NCBI GenBank assembly: GCA_021809845.1
Contig: JAJZJW010000009.1
Coordinates: 36,487-100,486, forward strand
Length of the DNA stretch: 64,000 nt
Reading direction: 5' to 3'
DNA from: a bacterium
GTDB taxonomy: Bacteria; SZUA-79; Acidulodesulfobacterales; Acidulodesulfobacteraceae
The stretch's first letter is position 1; each line of letters starts with the position of its first letter. This document shows positions 26,806-34,690 of the stretch, one piece after another. The notes beneath the pieces were generated by a model, which was not told where the DNA came from, ran no database searches, and saw only the letters and a list, made by a program, of their open reading frames with translations. A program made the position numbers and the translations under genes.

Positions 26806-26846
26806 ATATTCGTACCCTCTTAAAAAAAATAATCATCTCAGATTAA

Positions 26847-27209
26847 TTAATGAATTAACGCTCCTGAACCGCCCATTCCGGAAAACCATGAGCTTATATT
26901 TCCCGCAAAAACCATGCCTATTATACCGGCAAGTCCGATACCTAAACCAGAAGTAGTAACCTGTTTGTGATTGCCGTGAAAAAAATAACCGAATATCGCA
27001 ATAAGTATCGCAATTCCCGCAAACACTCTGACTATGAGCGACACAATGCCCGTAATACCTCCGGCAAACTTACTAATACTCCCGCTTACACTTGTTAATC
27101 CAGCAGAAGTCGTTGAAGCGTAAACGCTGCCTGAATGCAGATAAATAATCGCAAATGCGATTAAAGAGATTAAATACTTGAAATAATTTAATTTTAATTC
27201 TTCTTTCAT
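26847..27209 (-). CDS. virB2: VirB2/TrbC major T-pilus subunit
   Basis: 120 residues: long signal sequence (to about residue 32, VYAS), short polar segment, then two hydrophobic helices separated by a short basic loop (GNHKQ). Such small double-helix proteins after virB11 are the pilin. The S26/TraF-type peptidase at 50184-50717 may process it. Confidence 0.85.
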   Translation of the reverse strand: MKEELKLNYFKYLISLIAFAIIYLHSGSVYASTTSAGLTSVSGSISKFAGGITGIVSLIVRVFAGIAILIAIFGYFFHGNHKQVTTSGLGIGLAGIIGMVFAGNISSWFSGMGGSGALIH

Positions 27210-27243
27210 AAAATGCCTCCTAATTTTTTTATTTTTATTATTT

Positions 27244-28218
27244 TTAATTGTAATTCTGAATAGGAATTACATTTGAACTATCTTCGCTGTTTGCGATGTC
27301 TTCTAATATAAAATTGAGCCCGTCGTAGTCCTCAACATATTTAATATCTTTTATTACTCTGCCCCCTTGAACCTTTTCTATAAATATGATTAAATCGACA
27401 GCCCTCGCAATAAGCTTTTGCTGTCCTGTTACCCCAGCTTCTTCAACAAGCGAATTTAACCTGAAAAGCGCATCCTCGCACGAGTTGGCATGCAGTGTCG
27501 CAACGCCTCCGGGATGTCCGGTATTCCAAGCTTTAAGCAATGCATATGCAGATTTGTCCCTGACTTCGCCGACTATAATTCTGTCCGGACGAAGTCTCAT
27601 AGTAGCCTTTAACAATATAACCATATCGATGTCCAAAGAAGTCCTTAATGCCAGCCAGTTAGGATTTTTAATCTGAAGCTCGTTAGTATCTTCTATTGTA
27701 ACAATCCTGTCTTCTTCGGGTATGCAGGCGATAATAGCATTAGACAAAGTAGTCTTTCCTGAGCCGGTAGAACCGGCGACTAAAATATTTTTTCTCTGTA
27801 AAACGCTTTTTACTACTACGTTTTTTTGCTCTTGGGTCATAGCTTTGCTTTCGATATAATAATCGAGCGGAAAAATAAAAGATGCAAACTTTCTTATGGT
27901 AAAAGACGGATTTGCTACAACAGGGGGAATTAAGGCTTCGAAACGGCCGCCCAAAGGAAACTCGCCTTCCAGAATGGGACGGCTATAATGGGTTTCCTGA
28001 CCTAAAATGCCGGATACCTCCATTATAATATTGTAAGCGTTCATAGGCTCTATCCTGCCTATGTTAATCATGCCGCCGATGCCGTCTATCCATAAATTGC
28101 CGTCGGAATTCAGGATTATTTCGAAAATCTTCTTATCATTTAATGCGTCTAAAATAAGGCATCCTAAATCCCTTTCGAGCCCTAATTTAAGCCTTTCTAT
28201 TTCTTCATTGTTTCGCAT
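27244..28218 (-). CDS. virB11: VirB11/TrbB hexameric ATPase
   Basis: 324 residues. Walker A GSTGSGKT at 149-156, Asp/Glu box TIEDTNEL, Walker B RIIVGEVR at 213-220, and the GHPGGVATLHAN His box. Cytosolic motor for pilus formation and substrate transfer. First gene of the 11-2-3-4-5-6 operon, behind a Pho-box-like promoter at 28286-28352. Confidence 0.95.
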   Translation of the reverse strand: MRNNEEIERLKLGLERDLGCLILDALNDKKIFEIILNSDGNLWIDGIGGMINIGRIEPMNAYNIIMEVSGILGQETHYSRPILEGEFPLGGRFEALIPPVVANPSFTIRKFASFIFPLDYYIESKAMTQEQKNVVVKSVLQRKNILVAGSTGSGKTTLSNAIIACIPEEDRIVTIEDTNELQIKNPNWLALRTSLDIDMVILLKATMRLRPDRIIVGEVRDKSAYALLKAWNTGHPGGVATLHANSCEDALFRLNSLVEEAGVTGQQKLIARAVDLIIFIEKVQGGRVIKDIKYVEDYDGLNFILEDIANSEDSSNVIPIQNYN

Positions 28219-28285
28219 AAGCCCTTTTACCCAAAAAATTACTTTTTCGATATAAGCTATGTTATATTTATATTTTTATATTATG

Positions 28286-28352
28286 ATTATACATTATAGA
28301 ATATTACAATTTTATGAAGCTTTTATTAAATTTTTATTACACATTTATTACA
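28286..28352 (-). promoter_or_regulatory. Pho-box-like promoter of the virB11 operon
   Basis: Five minus-strand boxes at exact 11-bp steps: TGTAAT (5' base 28352), TGTAAT (28341), TTTAAT (28330), CTTCAT (28319), TGTAAT (28308). TATAAT starts at 28291, 17 bp further. Confidence 0.75.
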
Positions 28353-28469
28353 TTTTTTACGTATCTTTATTACTATTGCATTGCTATTGCAGCATCAAAT
28401 ACTTTCTATGACAATTTATCTCCCGCTTAAGAATCTGGAGTTTTCTTGCCTATTCTTTGATAAAAATTG

Positions 28470-29123
28470 CTATTGCTGTAATAAAAACATAGATATTCCG
28501 TTTTCACGGGTAACCGGGGATTTTGTTTTATTTTTTAATTTTTCGTTTGTTTTTGATTTAAACAGTTCATTAGCCGCCAGCGTAAAATCCAAAGTATTGC
28601 GCAAAATTTGGTCTTCGTTTGTTTCAAAATTAGTTCTCAGCATCTTAACGCTGTTTTTGACGATTTTATTTAAAATATCCTCTATATTGTTATAGCGTAA
28701 AATATTTTGATTTTGCTGAAGGTTTTTTTTGTATAAAGATTCGTTCGCGATAAAATGCTCTTCCATTTTTTTCTCGAATTCGGAATGTTTTAAAGTGAGA
28801 AATCTCTTTTTGCTGAGATGAAACGGGTTATTTAAATCCTGAACTATATGTAAACACCTGCCGAATAATTGATTGGATTTTTCGTCCTCGCCTTTCTCGT
28901 GAAAATAAATAGAAGCGTTAAAAAGCCTTACCGCTCTGGTATATGCGTTAAATACCTTATTCTTCTGCTGCGGATTATAATAGTGCTTCAACCCGCCGAT
29001 GCTCGGAATAAAAGAAAAATTGTCTTCAGCCACCGACCCGTAAACTATGTCTTTATCGTATTTACCAAACGAGTTATTTTTTAAAGCCAGCTGTGTAAGC
29101 CTTTTATGCGTCAATCCAGTCAT
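28470..29123 (-). CDS. zinc-dependent phospholipase C / S1-P1 nuclease-like protein
   Basis: 217 residues. Metal-site landmarks: N-terminal His6 in LTHKRLT, DIVYGSVAEDNF (25-36), LKHYYNP with His47, and GRCLHIVQDLNNPFH with His92, Asp96 and His102, the helix signature of the zinc PLC/S1-P1 fold. There is no signal peptide, unlike most secreted members. It has its own Pho-box-like promoter and sits beside the T4SS genes. A function on host or recipient membranes via the T4SS is possible but unproven. Confidence 0.7.
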   Translation of the reverse strand: MTGLTHKRLTQLALKNNSFGKYDKDIVYGSVAEDNFSFIPSIGGLKHYYNPQQKNKVFNAYTRAVRLFNASIYFHEKGEDEKSNQLFGRCLHIVQDLNNPFHLSKKRFLTLKHSEFEKKMEEHFIANESLYKKNLQQNQNILRYNNIEDILNKIVKNSVKMLRTNFETNEDQILRNTLDFTLAANELFKSKTNEKLKNKTKSPVTRENGISMFLLQQ

Positions 29124-29155
29124 ATTGATTTAACTCCTTGTATTTATGTGTAGTG

Positions 29156-29210
29156 ATTATAACAAATAATTGTTACAATTTTATGACTTATACGTTAAAT
29201 TTTTATTACA
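29156..29210 (-). promoter_or_regulatory. Pho-box-like promoter of the phospholipase-like gene
   Basis: Minus-strand boxes TGTAAT (5' base 29210), TTTAAC (29199), AGTCAT (29188) and TGTAAC (29177) at 11-bp steps; TATAAT starts at 29161, 16 bp further. Confidence 0.75.
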
Positions 29211-29229
29211 ATAACGAAATGTATTATTA

Positions 29230-30429
29230 TTATAACGTTAAGCACTTATCTTTATTCATCTTGTTTACGCCTGTATGGGACAATTCATTTTTTAATATAG
29301 CTTCTTCGCAATATGAATAAACTTCTTTTTTAATCTCGCTCAAATCTCCGCTCGCATAGCAGCCTGCGGCAAATTTGTGCCCTCCGCCGCCGAATTTTTT
29401 GGCAATTTCCGCGACGTTTGCATAATCTTTAGACCTTAAACTCAACTTGTATTTATCGGGAGATATTTCTTTAAAAAAAACGGCAATCTCGACTCCTTTA
29501 ATCGACCTTGGATAATTAACGAAATTTTCATATAAACTTTCGACTTTGCCGTCATTCGCATTCGCCGTTTTTGTTTTTAGAACATCGTCAACCATATCTT
29601 TTGTTGCCGTCATAGACGATATTTTACCGCCCATGGCAAATTCGAGAGTACCTAAGCTCTTACCGAGCAAAATGTACATATCTGCCGGTTTTGTTTCAAA
29701 AAGCTCCTCTGCAACTTTTGACGGTTCTATATTGTATTCGTTTAAAACGGAACATATATCGAAAATTCTTTTGTTCGTGGTTGAATAATTAAACGAACCT
29801 GTATCCGACAATATAGACGTATACATCGGCAAAGCAATTTCGTCGCTCATCTTGGATAAAATTTTGTTTCTTGTATGCAAATCGCGCGGCAGCGGTTCGT
29901 TTGATTTTTCATTTAAAAAACTAAAATACGGGGAATAAGGGATTTTATTTTCATAAGCCCCGTAAGATAAAACAAGATAAAAAAGAACCTCGCCCGCAGA
30001 GCTGGCATTTGGCATAACAAGGTTTGAGTCACCAAAACGCGCATTTGTAAGATGGTGGTCTATATTGATTGTTTTTTTTATTTTGGGGAGCTGTTCGAGG
30101 TTAGCACCGAACCGCGACAAACTTTCGCAGTCAACGGTAATAAGCAAATCCATGGGCTCTTTCGGAAATTTATCCGAAAACTCTTTAGTCCCGGGTAAAA
30201 ATTTTAAGTTGTCTGGAACAGGGTCTTTATCGAAAAGATATACCTCTTTACCTATCGAACGCAAAAATGCGGCCATCGCAACAGCCGAACCTATAGCGTC
30301 GCCGTCTGGATTTTCATGCGTTGCTATAAGAACTTTTTGGGATTTTTCGATAGCACTGCACACATCATCCGTTGAACTTTTTAAGCCCATTAAATCCGCA
30401 TTTGAATACTCTTTTGTTTTATTAATCAA
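29230..30429 (-). CDS. DHH/DHHA1 phosphoesterase, NrnA-like
   Basis: 399 residues, TTG start with GGAG about 11 nt upstream. Motif I HENPDGDAIGS (His38, Asp42, Asp44), DHH motif IDHH (Asp124-His126), and the C-terminal DHHA1 signature GGGGHKFAAG. NrnA-type enzymes degrade nano-RNA and/or dephosphorylate pAp; related enzymes cleave cyclic dinucleotides. It is longer than usual (about 320), with an insert near 165-195 and a C-terminal extension. Close to an HD-GYP gene, a role in signal turnover is conceivable (inference). Confidence 0.88.
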   Translation of the reverse strand: MINKTKEYSNADLMGLKSSTDDVCSAIEKSQKVLIATHENPDGDAIGSAVAMAAFLRSIGKEVYLFDKDPVPDNLKFLPGTKEFSDKFPKEPMDLLITVDCESLSRFGANLEQLPKIKKTINIDHHLTNARFGDSNLVMPNASSAGEVLFYLVLSYGAYENKIPYSPYFSFLNEKSNEPLPRDLHTRNKILSKMSDEIALPMYTSILSDTGSFNYSTTNKRIFDICSVLNEYNIEPSKVAEELFETKPADMYILLGKSLGTLEFAMGGKISSMTATKDMVDDVLKTKTANANDGKVESLYENFVNYPRSIKGVEIAVFFKEISPDKYKLSLRSKDYANVAEIAKKFGGGGHKFAAGCYASGDLSEIKKEVYSYCEEAILKNELSHTGVNKMNKDKCLTL

Positions 30430-30562
30430 AATTTGTTTCTCCGCTATAAAGTCTTCTTAAATCACCGTTAGGAATTTATTTTTTGAATACTCTTTTGTTT
30501 TATTAATCAAAATTTGTTTCTCCGCTAAAAAGTCTTTTTAAATTACCGTTAGAAATTTATTT
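30402..30562 (-). repeat. 81-bp tandem duplication of the nrnA-like gene 5' end
   Basis: TTGAATACTC occurs at 30402 and 30483. The second copy repeats the ribosome site and TTG start (at 30510) and gives a vestigial 17-codon frame that stops before the real start. Confidence 0.85.
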
Positions 30563-30604
30563 TCTGGACGAGCCGCCTGAATACCTGCGGTTCATCCAGA
30601 AAAT
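30559..30604. terminator. 18-bp-stem hairpin between the HNH and nrnA-like genes
   Basis: ATTTTCTGGA (30559-30568) pairs with TCCAGAAAAT (30595-30604); the inner part CCGC/GCGG also pairs around a 10-nt loop. There is no T-run after the stem on either strand, so it may block exonucleases or act as an attenuator rather than a classic terminator. Confidence 0.5.
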
Positions 30605-30630
30605 AAGAGCCTAAACCAACATTTAGAGGT

Positions 30631-31914
30631 TTACATACTTATGTTATTACGGCGGCTTTTTTCGTGTTTTTTATTTTTATATTTATCGCCGTAAGATTTA
30701 GGATTGCCGCCCATTCCTGCCGCATTCATATTTGAAGCGGTATTTTCGAGTTTTTGTCCCGTCCTTTTTTCATTTTCGTTTTGCCTATTTAAAGAATTGT
30801 TTATACTGCTTGTAAATTCGTTGGTAAAACTTTTAACAGAGCTTGCGGCAATAATTTTTTCTTCGTTGGTCAAACCGCCTGAAACGCCCATTTTAAATTC
30901 TTCTTTCGTTTTCCAGTCTGTAAATTTTAAATCGTAAGATTTTTCACCGGCGCTCACGTTCGTGAGTCTCATTGCCGAATTGTTTTCTACAGTCGATTTC
31001 AATTTATTTAAAAAATCTCTGTCCGCCTCTTTGATTTCAGAAGATTGCGATAAGACAGGGTTTGTATTAATTCCAGAGGACATTTTTGCTTCTTTCATTG
31101 CCTGAGCGGACACATCGAGCTTTAAACTGCCTGAATGGACTCTTTTGTGGTCTTTTTGAGACAGCATAATGTAATTGCTTAAGTTATCCCGTCCGCCCTC
31201 GGACAGCTCGGTCATATGATGCAGTTCAATCTTTTGAGATATATTTCTGCCGTTTGCAAAGTCCCTTTTCGTGCAGTAAGCCCTGACCTTTTCCCAGTTA
31301 TACGAAGCGTCGAGGGAAAGAATTTTTTTGCCGTCTATAGAAACATCCGCTATTTTTTTGCCGTCTATAGCTTTTCGTTCACCGTTTTCATTTTTTTGAT
31401 ATCTTCCGGGAATCATATTGAACTTATATTCGGCGTTTATAATCTTTCCCGACCCGTCTTTTACCGCTAAAATTGCTTTAGAGTCAGAAACACGCGACTT
31501 ATCGATATCTACGCTTATTTTTCCGGAGGAATAATCGTTACTTTGTTTAATATCAAAATAGCTTCTTAAAGCAAATTCGGAAAGTTTTACGTCTCTATTG
31601 AATTTATTAAGATTCTGGCCGCTGTTTTTAAAATTTTCTTTCGATTCGTTCGATAAAACAATATTATATATCTTGTTGGACGGCCTGCCGTAAACCGTTG
31701 TTACCCTTGCGAAATTAACCTTGCCTATCGTATTGTCCGATAACGCTTTTTTGAGACTTGCATCCGTACCGGCGTCAAATTGCCCGTACATCCCTTTCGA
31801 AAATTCTTCGCTCTTTTCGTAAGAGCGGCCAAACTCGAACTTAAAACCGTTATTGAACAATTTTTTAATGTCCTGCTCGGTCTTAGAGTCGTTTTGAATA
31901 GCATTACTAATCAT
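30631..31914 (-). CDS. HNH endonuclease-domain protein
   Basis: 427 residues. Residues 1 to about 125 match the acidic protein encoded upstream. An HNH domain follows at about 212-262: CTKRDF, LHHMTELSEGGRDNLSNYIML with His232-His233 and Asn244, then HKRVH (His256, His260). The remainder is Lys/Ser/Asn-rich. No signal peptide. In a conjugative element it may be a nuclease effector, a defence enzyme or a DNA-processing accessory. No immunity gene is obvious unless the short acidic paralogue plays that part. Confidence 0.75.
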   Translation of the reverse strand: MISNAIQNDSKTEQDIKKLFNNGFKFEFGRSYEKSEEFSKGMYGQFDAGTDASLKKALSDNTIGKVNFARVTTVYGRPSNKIYNIVLSNESKENFKNSGQNLNKFNRDVKLSEFALRSYFDIKQSNDYSSGKISVDIDKSRVSDSKAILAVKDGSGKIINAEYKFNMIPGRYQKNENGERKAIDGKKIADVSIDGKKILSLDASYNWEKVRAYCTKRDFANGRNISQKIELHHMTELSEGGRDNLSNYIMLSQKDHKRVHSGSLKLDVSAQAMKEAKMSSGINTNPVLSQSSEIKEADRDFLNKLKSTVENNSAMRLTNVSAGEKSYDLKFTDWKTKEEFKMGVSGGLTNEEKIIAASSVKSFTNEFTSSINNSLNRQNENEKRTGQKLENTASNMNAAGMGGNPKSYGDKYKNKKHEKSRRNNISM

Positions 31915-32059
31915 TTTAGTCTCCCGTTTTAATTTTAATCGTTTTAATTTGGTTTAATTGATTTAATTGAATTTAAAAAAAAAGATAAATTTCACGTATT
32001 TTTTAAATATTTTTCACCTCCCTTTTTTTTAACAGTTACACTTTGTATTATTATTATTC

Positions 32060-32482
32060 TTATTCTTCTTCTTCCTCTTCATCATCACCGTCTTCGTCGT
32101 ATTCGTTTTCGTCGTCCGCTTCTCCGTTTTCATATTCCCCGTCTTCGCCGTTTTCTTCAAAAATACCTTGCAGCTCGAGTTCCGCAAGTTTTAAGTCGCT
32201 GTTAAATTTTTTTATATTTTCTTCGGAGGCGAACAATTCGCCGTATATTTCTTTAGAAGTAAAAACGCTGTATATTTCGCTGTTTCTGTCAAATACCGAA
32301 GGCAGCCTGACGTAGCTAACCTCCGCTAATTCGCCGTTATTATCCGACAAAGCGTCTTTAATGTTTTCATCCGTTTCTTTATCTACTCCCCCATACGGCC
32401 CTATTAAAAATTCACTGCTGTTTTCAAACTTACTATCAAACTTAACGGACTCATTGCTGTATAGAATTACATCTGAATGCAT
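32060..32482 (-). CDS. acidic protein homologous to the N-terminal domain of the HNH protein
   Basis: 140 residues. Blocks shared with the HNH protein: LIGPYGGVDKETDENIKDALSDN / MYGQFDAGTDASLKKALSDN, SYVRLPSVFDRNSEIYSV / NFARVTTVYGRPSNKIYNI, and FNSDLKLAELELQGIF / FNRDVKLSEFALRSYF. The last about 30 residues are nearly all Asp/Glu with Gly/Asn, ending in a poly-Glu run, a DNA-mimic-like tail. It may neutralise or target the HNH protein. Coding DNA for the tail is a GAA/GAT-rich low-complexity run. Confidence 0.7.
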   Translation of the reverse strand: MHSDVILYSNESVKFDSKFENSSEFLIGPYGGVDKETDENIKDALSDNNGELAEVSYVRLPSVFDRNSEIYSVFTSKEIYGELFASEENIKKFNSDLKLAELELQGIFEENGEDGEYENGEADDENEYDEDGDDEEEEEE

Positions 32483-32550
32483 ATTTTAAACCTCCGGTTT
32501 TATTAAGCGATTTTATTTAGTTTTAGTTTCAGTTTCAGTTGCAGTTTTAG

Positions 32551-33513
32551 TTAATTATTTTCAAAAAATATGGCTCCGCCGACGACCGACTTTACTATTC
32601 TTTTTTTAGAGTTTTTTAAATCGTTAGATGCGCCGTCTTTGTTGTTGCGGTAATTTTGATTTTCCGGGTCCAGTTCGAGCGCTTTGTCAAAATTTTCTAT
32701 GGACTCTTCGAACTTATCGGTTAAAGACAGAATAATTCCTTTCATATTGTAAAGCTCTGCAATATCCGGGTCCAATTCGAGCGCCTTATCATATTCTTTT
32801 AAGGCTTCTTCAAACCTGCCCATCCCCGCGAAGATATTTCCCCTGTCGTAACTGTTCCATGGATTTTTAGGGTCAAGCTCCGTCATTGCGTCGTTTTCTT
32901 TTAAGGCTTCTTCATATTCCCCCATCAAATCTTTTAATATGTATTCTTTAAGTTTATGGTATTCAATATTAGAACTGTCTAACTCTACGGCTTTGTTTAC
33001 GTTTTCTAATGCTGATTCGTATTCTTTTAAGTAAATCAAAGCATCGGCTTTATTAAAATAGCTCTGCGAAATTTCGGGATTTAATTTTATGGCTTTGTCG
33101 TATTCTTTTATGGACTCTTCATAATTTTCTAAATTGGATAGCGCAACCCCTTTTGCATTATAATAGCCTGGATTGTCCCCATTTAATTCTATTGCTTTGT
33201 TATATTCTTTTATAGACTCGTCGAACTCCCCTAAACTATTCAGCACAATGCCTTTGCCAAAATAATAGGAATCATTGTTAGGCTCTAGAGCTATTGCCTT
33301 ATCGTATTCCTTTAAGGCTTCTTCGTAATTTTCCAAGTTAATAAGCATGGTCGCCTTATTGCAATAATAAAGAGCGTTATTAGGGTCTGCTCCTATTGCC
33401 TCAGCATATTCTTTTAAGGCTTCTTCATATTCGCCAGATTCGTCAAGTTTGTTGCCTTTTTCATTGCGGAGTGCGGCGTCGCTTAAGTTTTGCACATCAT
33501 TTTTTTGCGGCAT
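32551..33513 (-). CDS. tetratricopeptide repeat protein
   Basis: 320 residues made of about eight 34-residue TPR units (pattern EEALKEYDKAIELDPNNxxYYxxKG). No signal peptide. A scaffold for protein contacts; the partner is unknown. It lies between PilP and the acidic protein in the accessory block, with its own ribosome site (AAGGAGG). Confidence 0.85.
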   Translation of the reverse strand: MPQKNDVQNLSDAALRNEKGNKLDESGEYEEALKEYAEAIGADPNNALYYCNKATMLINLENYEEALKEYDKAIALEPNNDSYYFGKGIVLNSLGEFDESIKEYNKAIELNGDNPGYYNAKGVALSNLENYEESIKEYDKAIKLNPEISQSYFNKADALIYLKEYESALENVNKAVELDSSNIEYHKLKEYILKDLMGEYEEALKENDAMTELDPKNPWNSYDRGNIFAGMGRFEEALKEYDKALELDPDIAELYNMKGIILSLTDKFEESIENFDKALELDPENQNYRNNKDGASNDLKNSKKRIVKSVVGGAIFFENN

Positions 33514-33534
33514 AATTTAAAATCCTCCTTTTAA

Positions 33535-33705
33535 TTTGATTTAATTTAATTTAATTTAATTTAATTTAATTTAACTCAATTTAACTTAACTCAATTTAAC
33601 TTAACTCAATTTAACTTAACTCAATTTAACTTAACTCAGTTTAACTTAACTCAGTTTAACTTAACCCAATTTAACTTAACCCAATTTAACTTAATTTAAT
33701 TTATA
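33535..33705. repeat. AT-rich minisatellite (5-bp then 15-bp units)
   Basis: About seven copies of a TTAAT 5-mer give way to about eight copies of the 15-mer AATTTAACTTAACTC (with CAG and CCC variants). It fills the gap between the TPR and PilP genes. The TTAAC words recall the 11-bp boxes, but the period is 15 and no -10 is positioned as in the promoters. Confidence 0.8.
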
Positions 33706-33748
33706 ATTACAATGTATTTTAGATATATGCAAATGTTTAACTTTTAGC

Positions 33749-34690
33749 TCACATTAAAGGGGACAGATGAAAAACTTTGCCGTTTTTTATAAGCGTTACG
33801 CTGCCGGCGCCTATAAACAGGCATTTATATCCCATATAAACCGAACCTACTTTAAATACAACCGCGGTTTTACCAAAATTTATTATAGCCGAATTATCGG
33901 AAAAGGCTTCGAGTTCGGGCTGGACACCAGAACCGCCTGCGTTAAAACCGGGCATTGCATTTAAGCCGTTATACGAACCGCCGGTTGGAATAGGCGGCAC
34001 TCTTTCTCCGCCGGCCGCCAAAGAATAAACCTTATTTCGCAGTTCCGCCACTTTAATTTGTTGTTTAAGTTTATAAATTTCCTCGTTGTAGCCTGCTAAG
34101 CTGCCTAAATTATTTTTTAAAATTCCGGCAGGGACTATTTCTGAATTATTATTCGCCGGATTTTTATTTTCATTTTCGGCTGTTGCAGTTTTAACCGCAT
34201 TTACATATTCGAGCGGCTTAACTTGTTTAACAGCGGCAGGCGCAATATTTTTATTTTTAACAGGCGTTTTTAAACCATTATTTCCGTTATTTATAGAAAC
34301 AGCCGGCTGAACAGGTTTAATAGGCTGAACAGGCTTAATTGGCTGAACAGGCTGGTTCTGCTGAACCCGCCCCGATTTTAATCCGCCGGAAACAGCAGCA
34401 GGATTTTCGAGCGAGCCGATAAGCTTAACGGACTTTATATCCGGTTTTTTACCGGCGGCTTTGCCGTTCGGTTTAAGCGCCATGAAAATAAAATAGCCGA
34501 TAACGCCGGCTAAAATAAAAAAAGAGACGCCGATAATAATCCTGCTTTTTTTATTTATGCCGCGCGATAATTTCTTTTCTTCATCAATGGAGGCATCATA
34601 ACTTAACTCGCCGCCGTCATCGCCTGAATCATTTAAATTATCTAAATCGTCCAATTTTTTATTGTCTTCAGTCATTTTATCTTCAGTCAT
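33749..34690 (-). CDS. pilP: PilP-like thin-pilus biogenesis protein (copy with secretin)
   Basis: 313 residues: acidic cytosolic N-terminus, membrane helix at about 51-72, Pro/Lys/Val repeats (QPIKPVQPIKPVQP), a coiled segment (IYKLKQQIKVAELRNKV) and a C-terminal domain INFGKTAVVFKVGSVYMGYKCL. The C-terminal domain matches that of the 237-residue PilP at 48649 (VNFGKKNVAMRVGMSYGGYKCL). PilP-type proteins link the inner membrane to the secretin. The start overlaps the end of the secretin gene. Confidence 0.8.
   Translation of the reverse strand: MTEDKMTEDNKKLDDLDNLNDSGDDGGELSYDASIDEEKKLSRGINKKSRIIIGVSFFILAGVIGYFIFMALKPNGKAAGKKPDIKSVKLIGSLENPAAVSGGLKSGRVQQNQPVQPIKPVQPIKPVQPAVSINNGNNGLKTPVKNKNIAPAAVKQVKPLEYVNAVKTATAENENKNPANNNSEIVPAGILKNNLGSLAGYNEEIYKLKQQIKVAELRNKVYSLAAGGERVPPIPTGGSYNGLNAMPGFNAGGSGVQPELEAFSDNSAIINFGKTAVVFKVGSVYMGYKCLFIGAGSVTLIKNGKVFHLSPLM

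Noticed and set aside
30559..30604. Classical Rho-independent terminator
   Set aside because: The stem is strong, but no run of T follows on either strand; listed as a hairpin with low confidence for termination.
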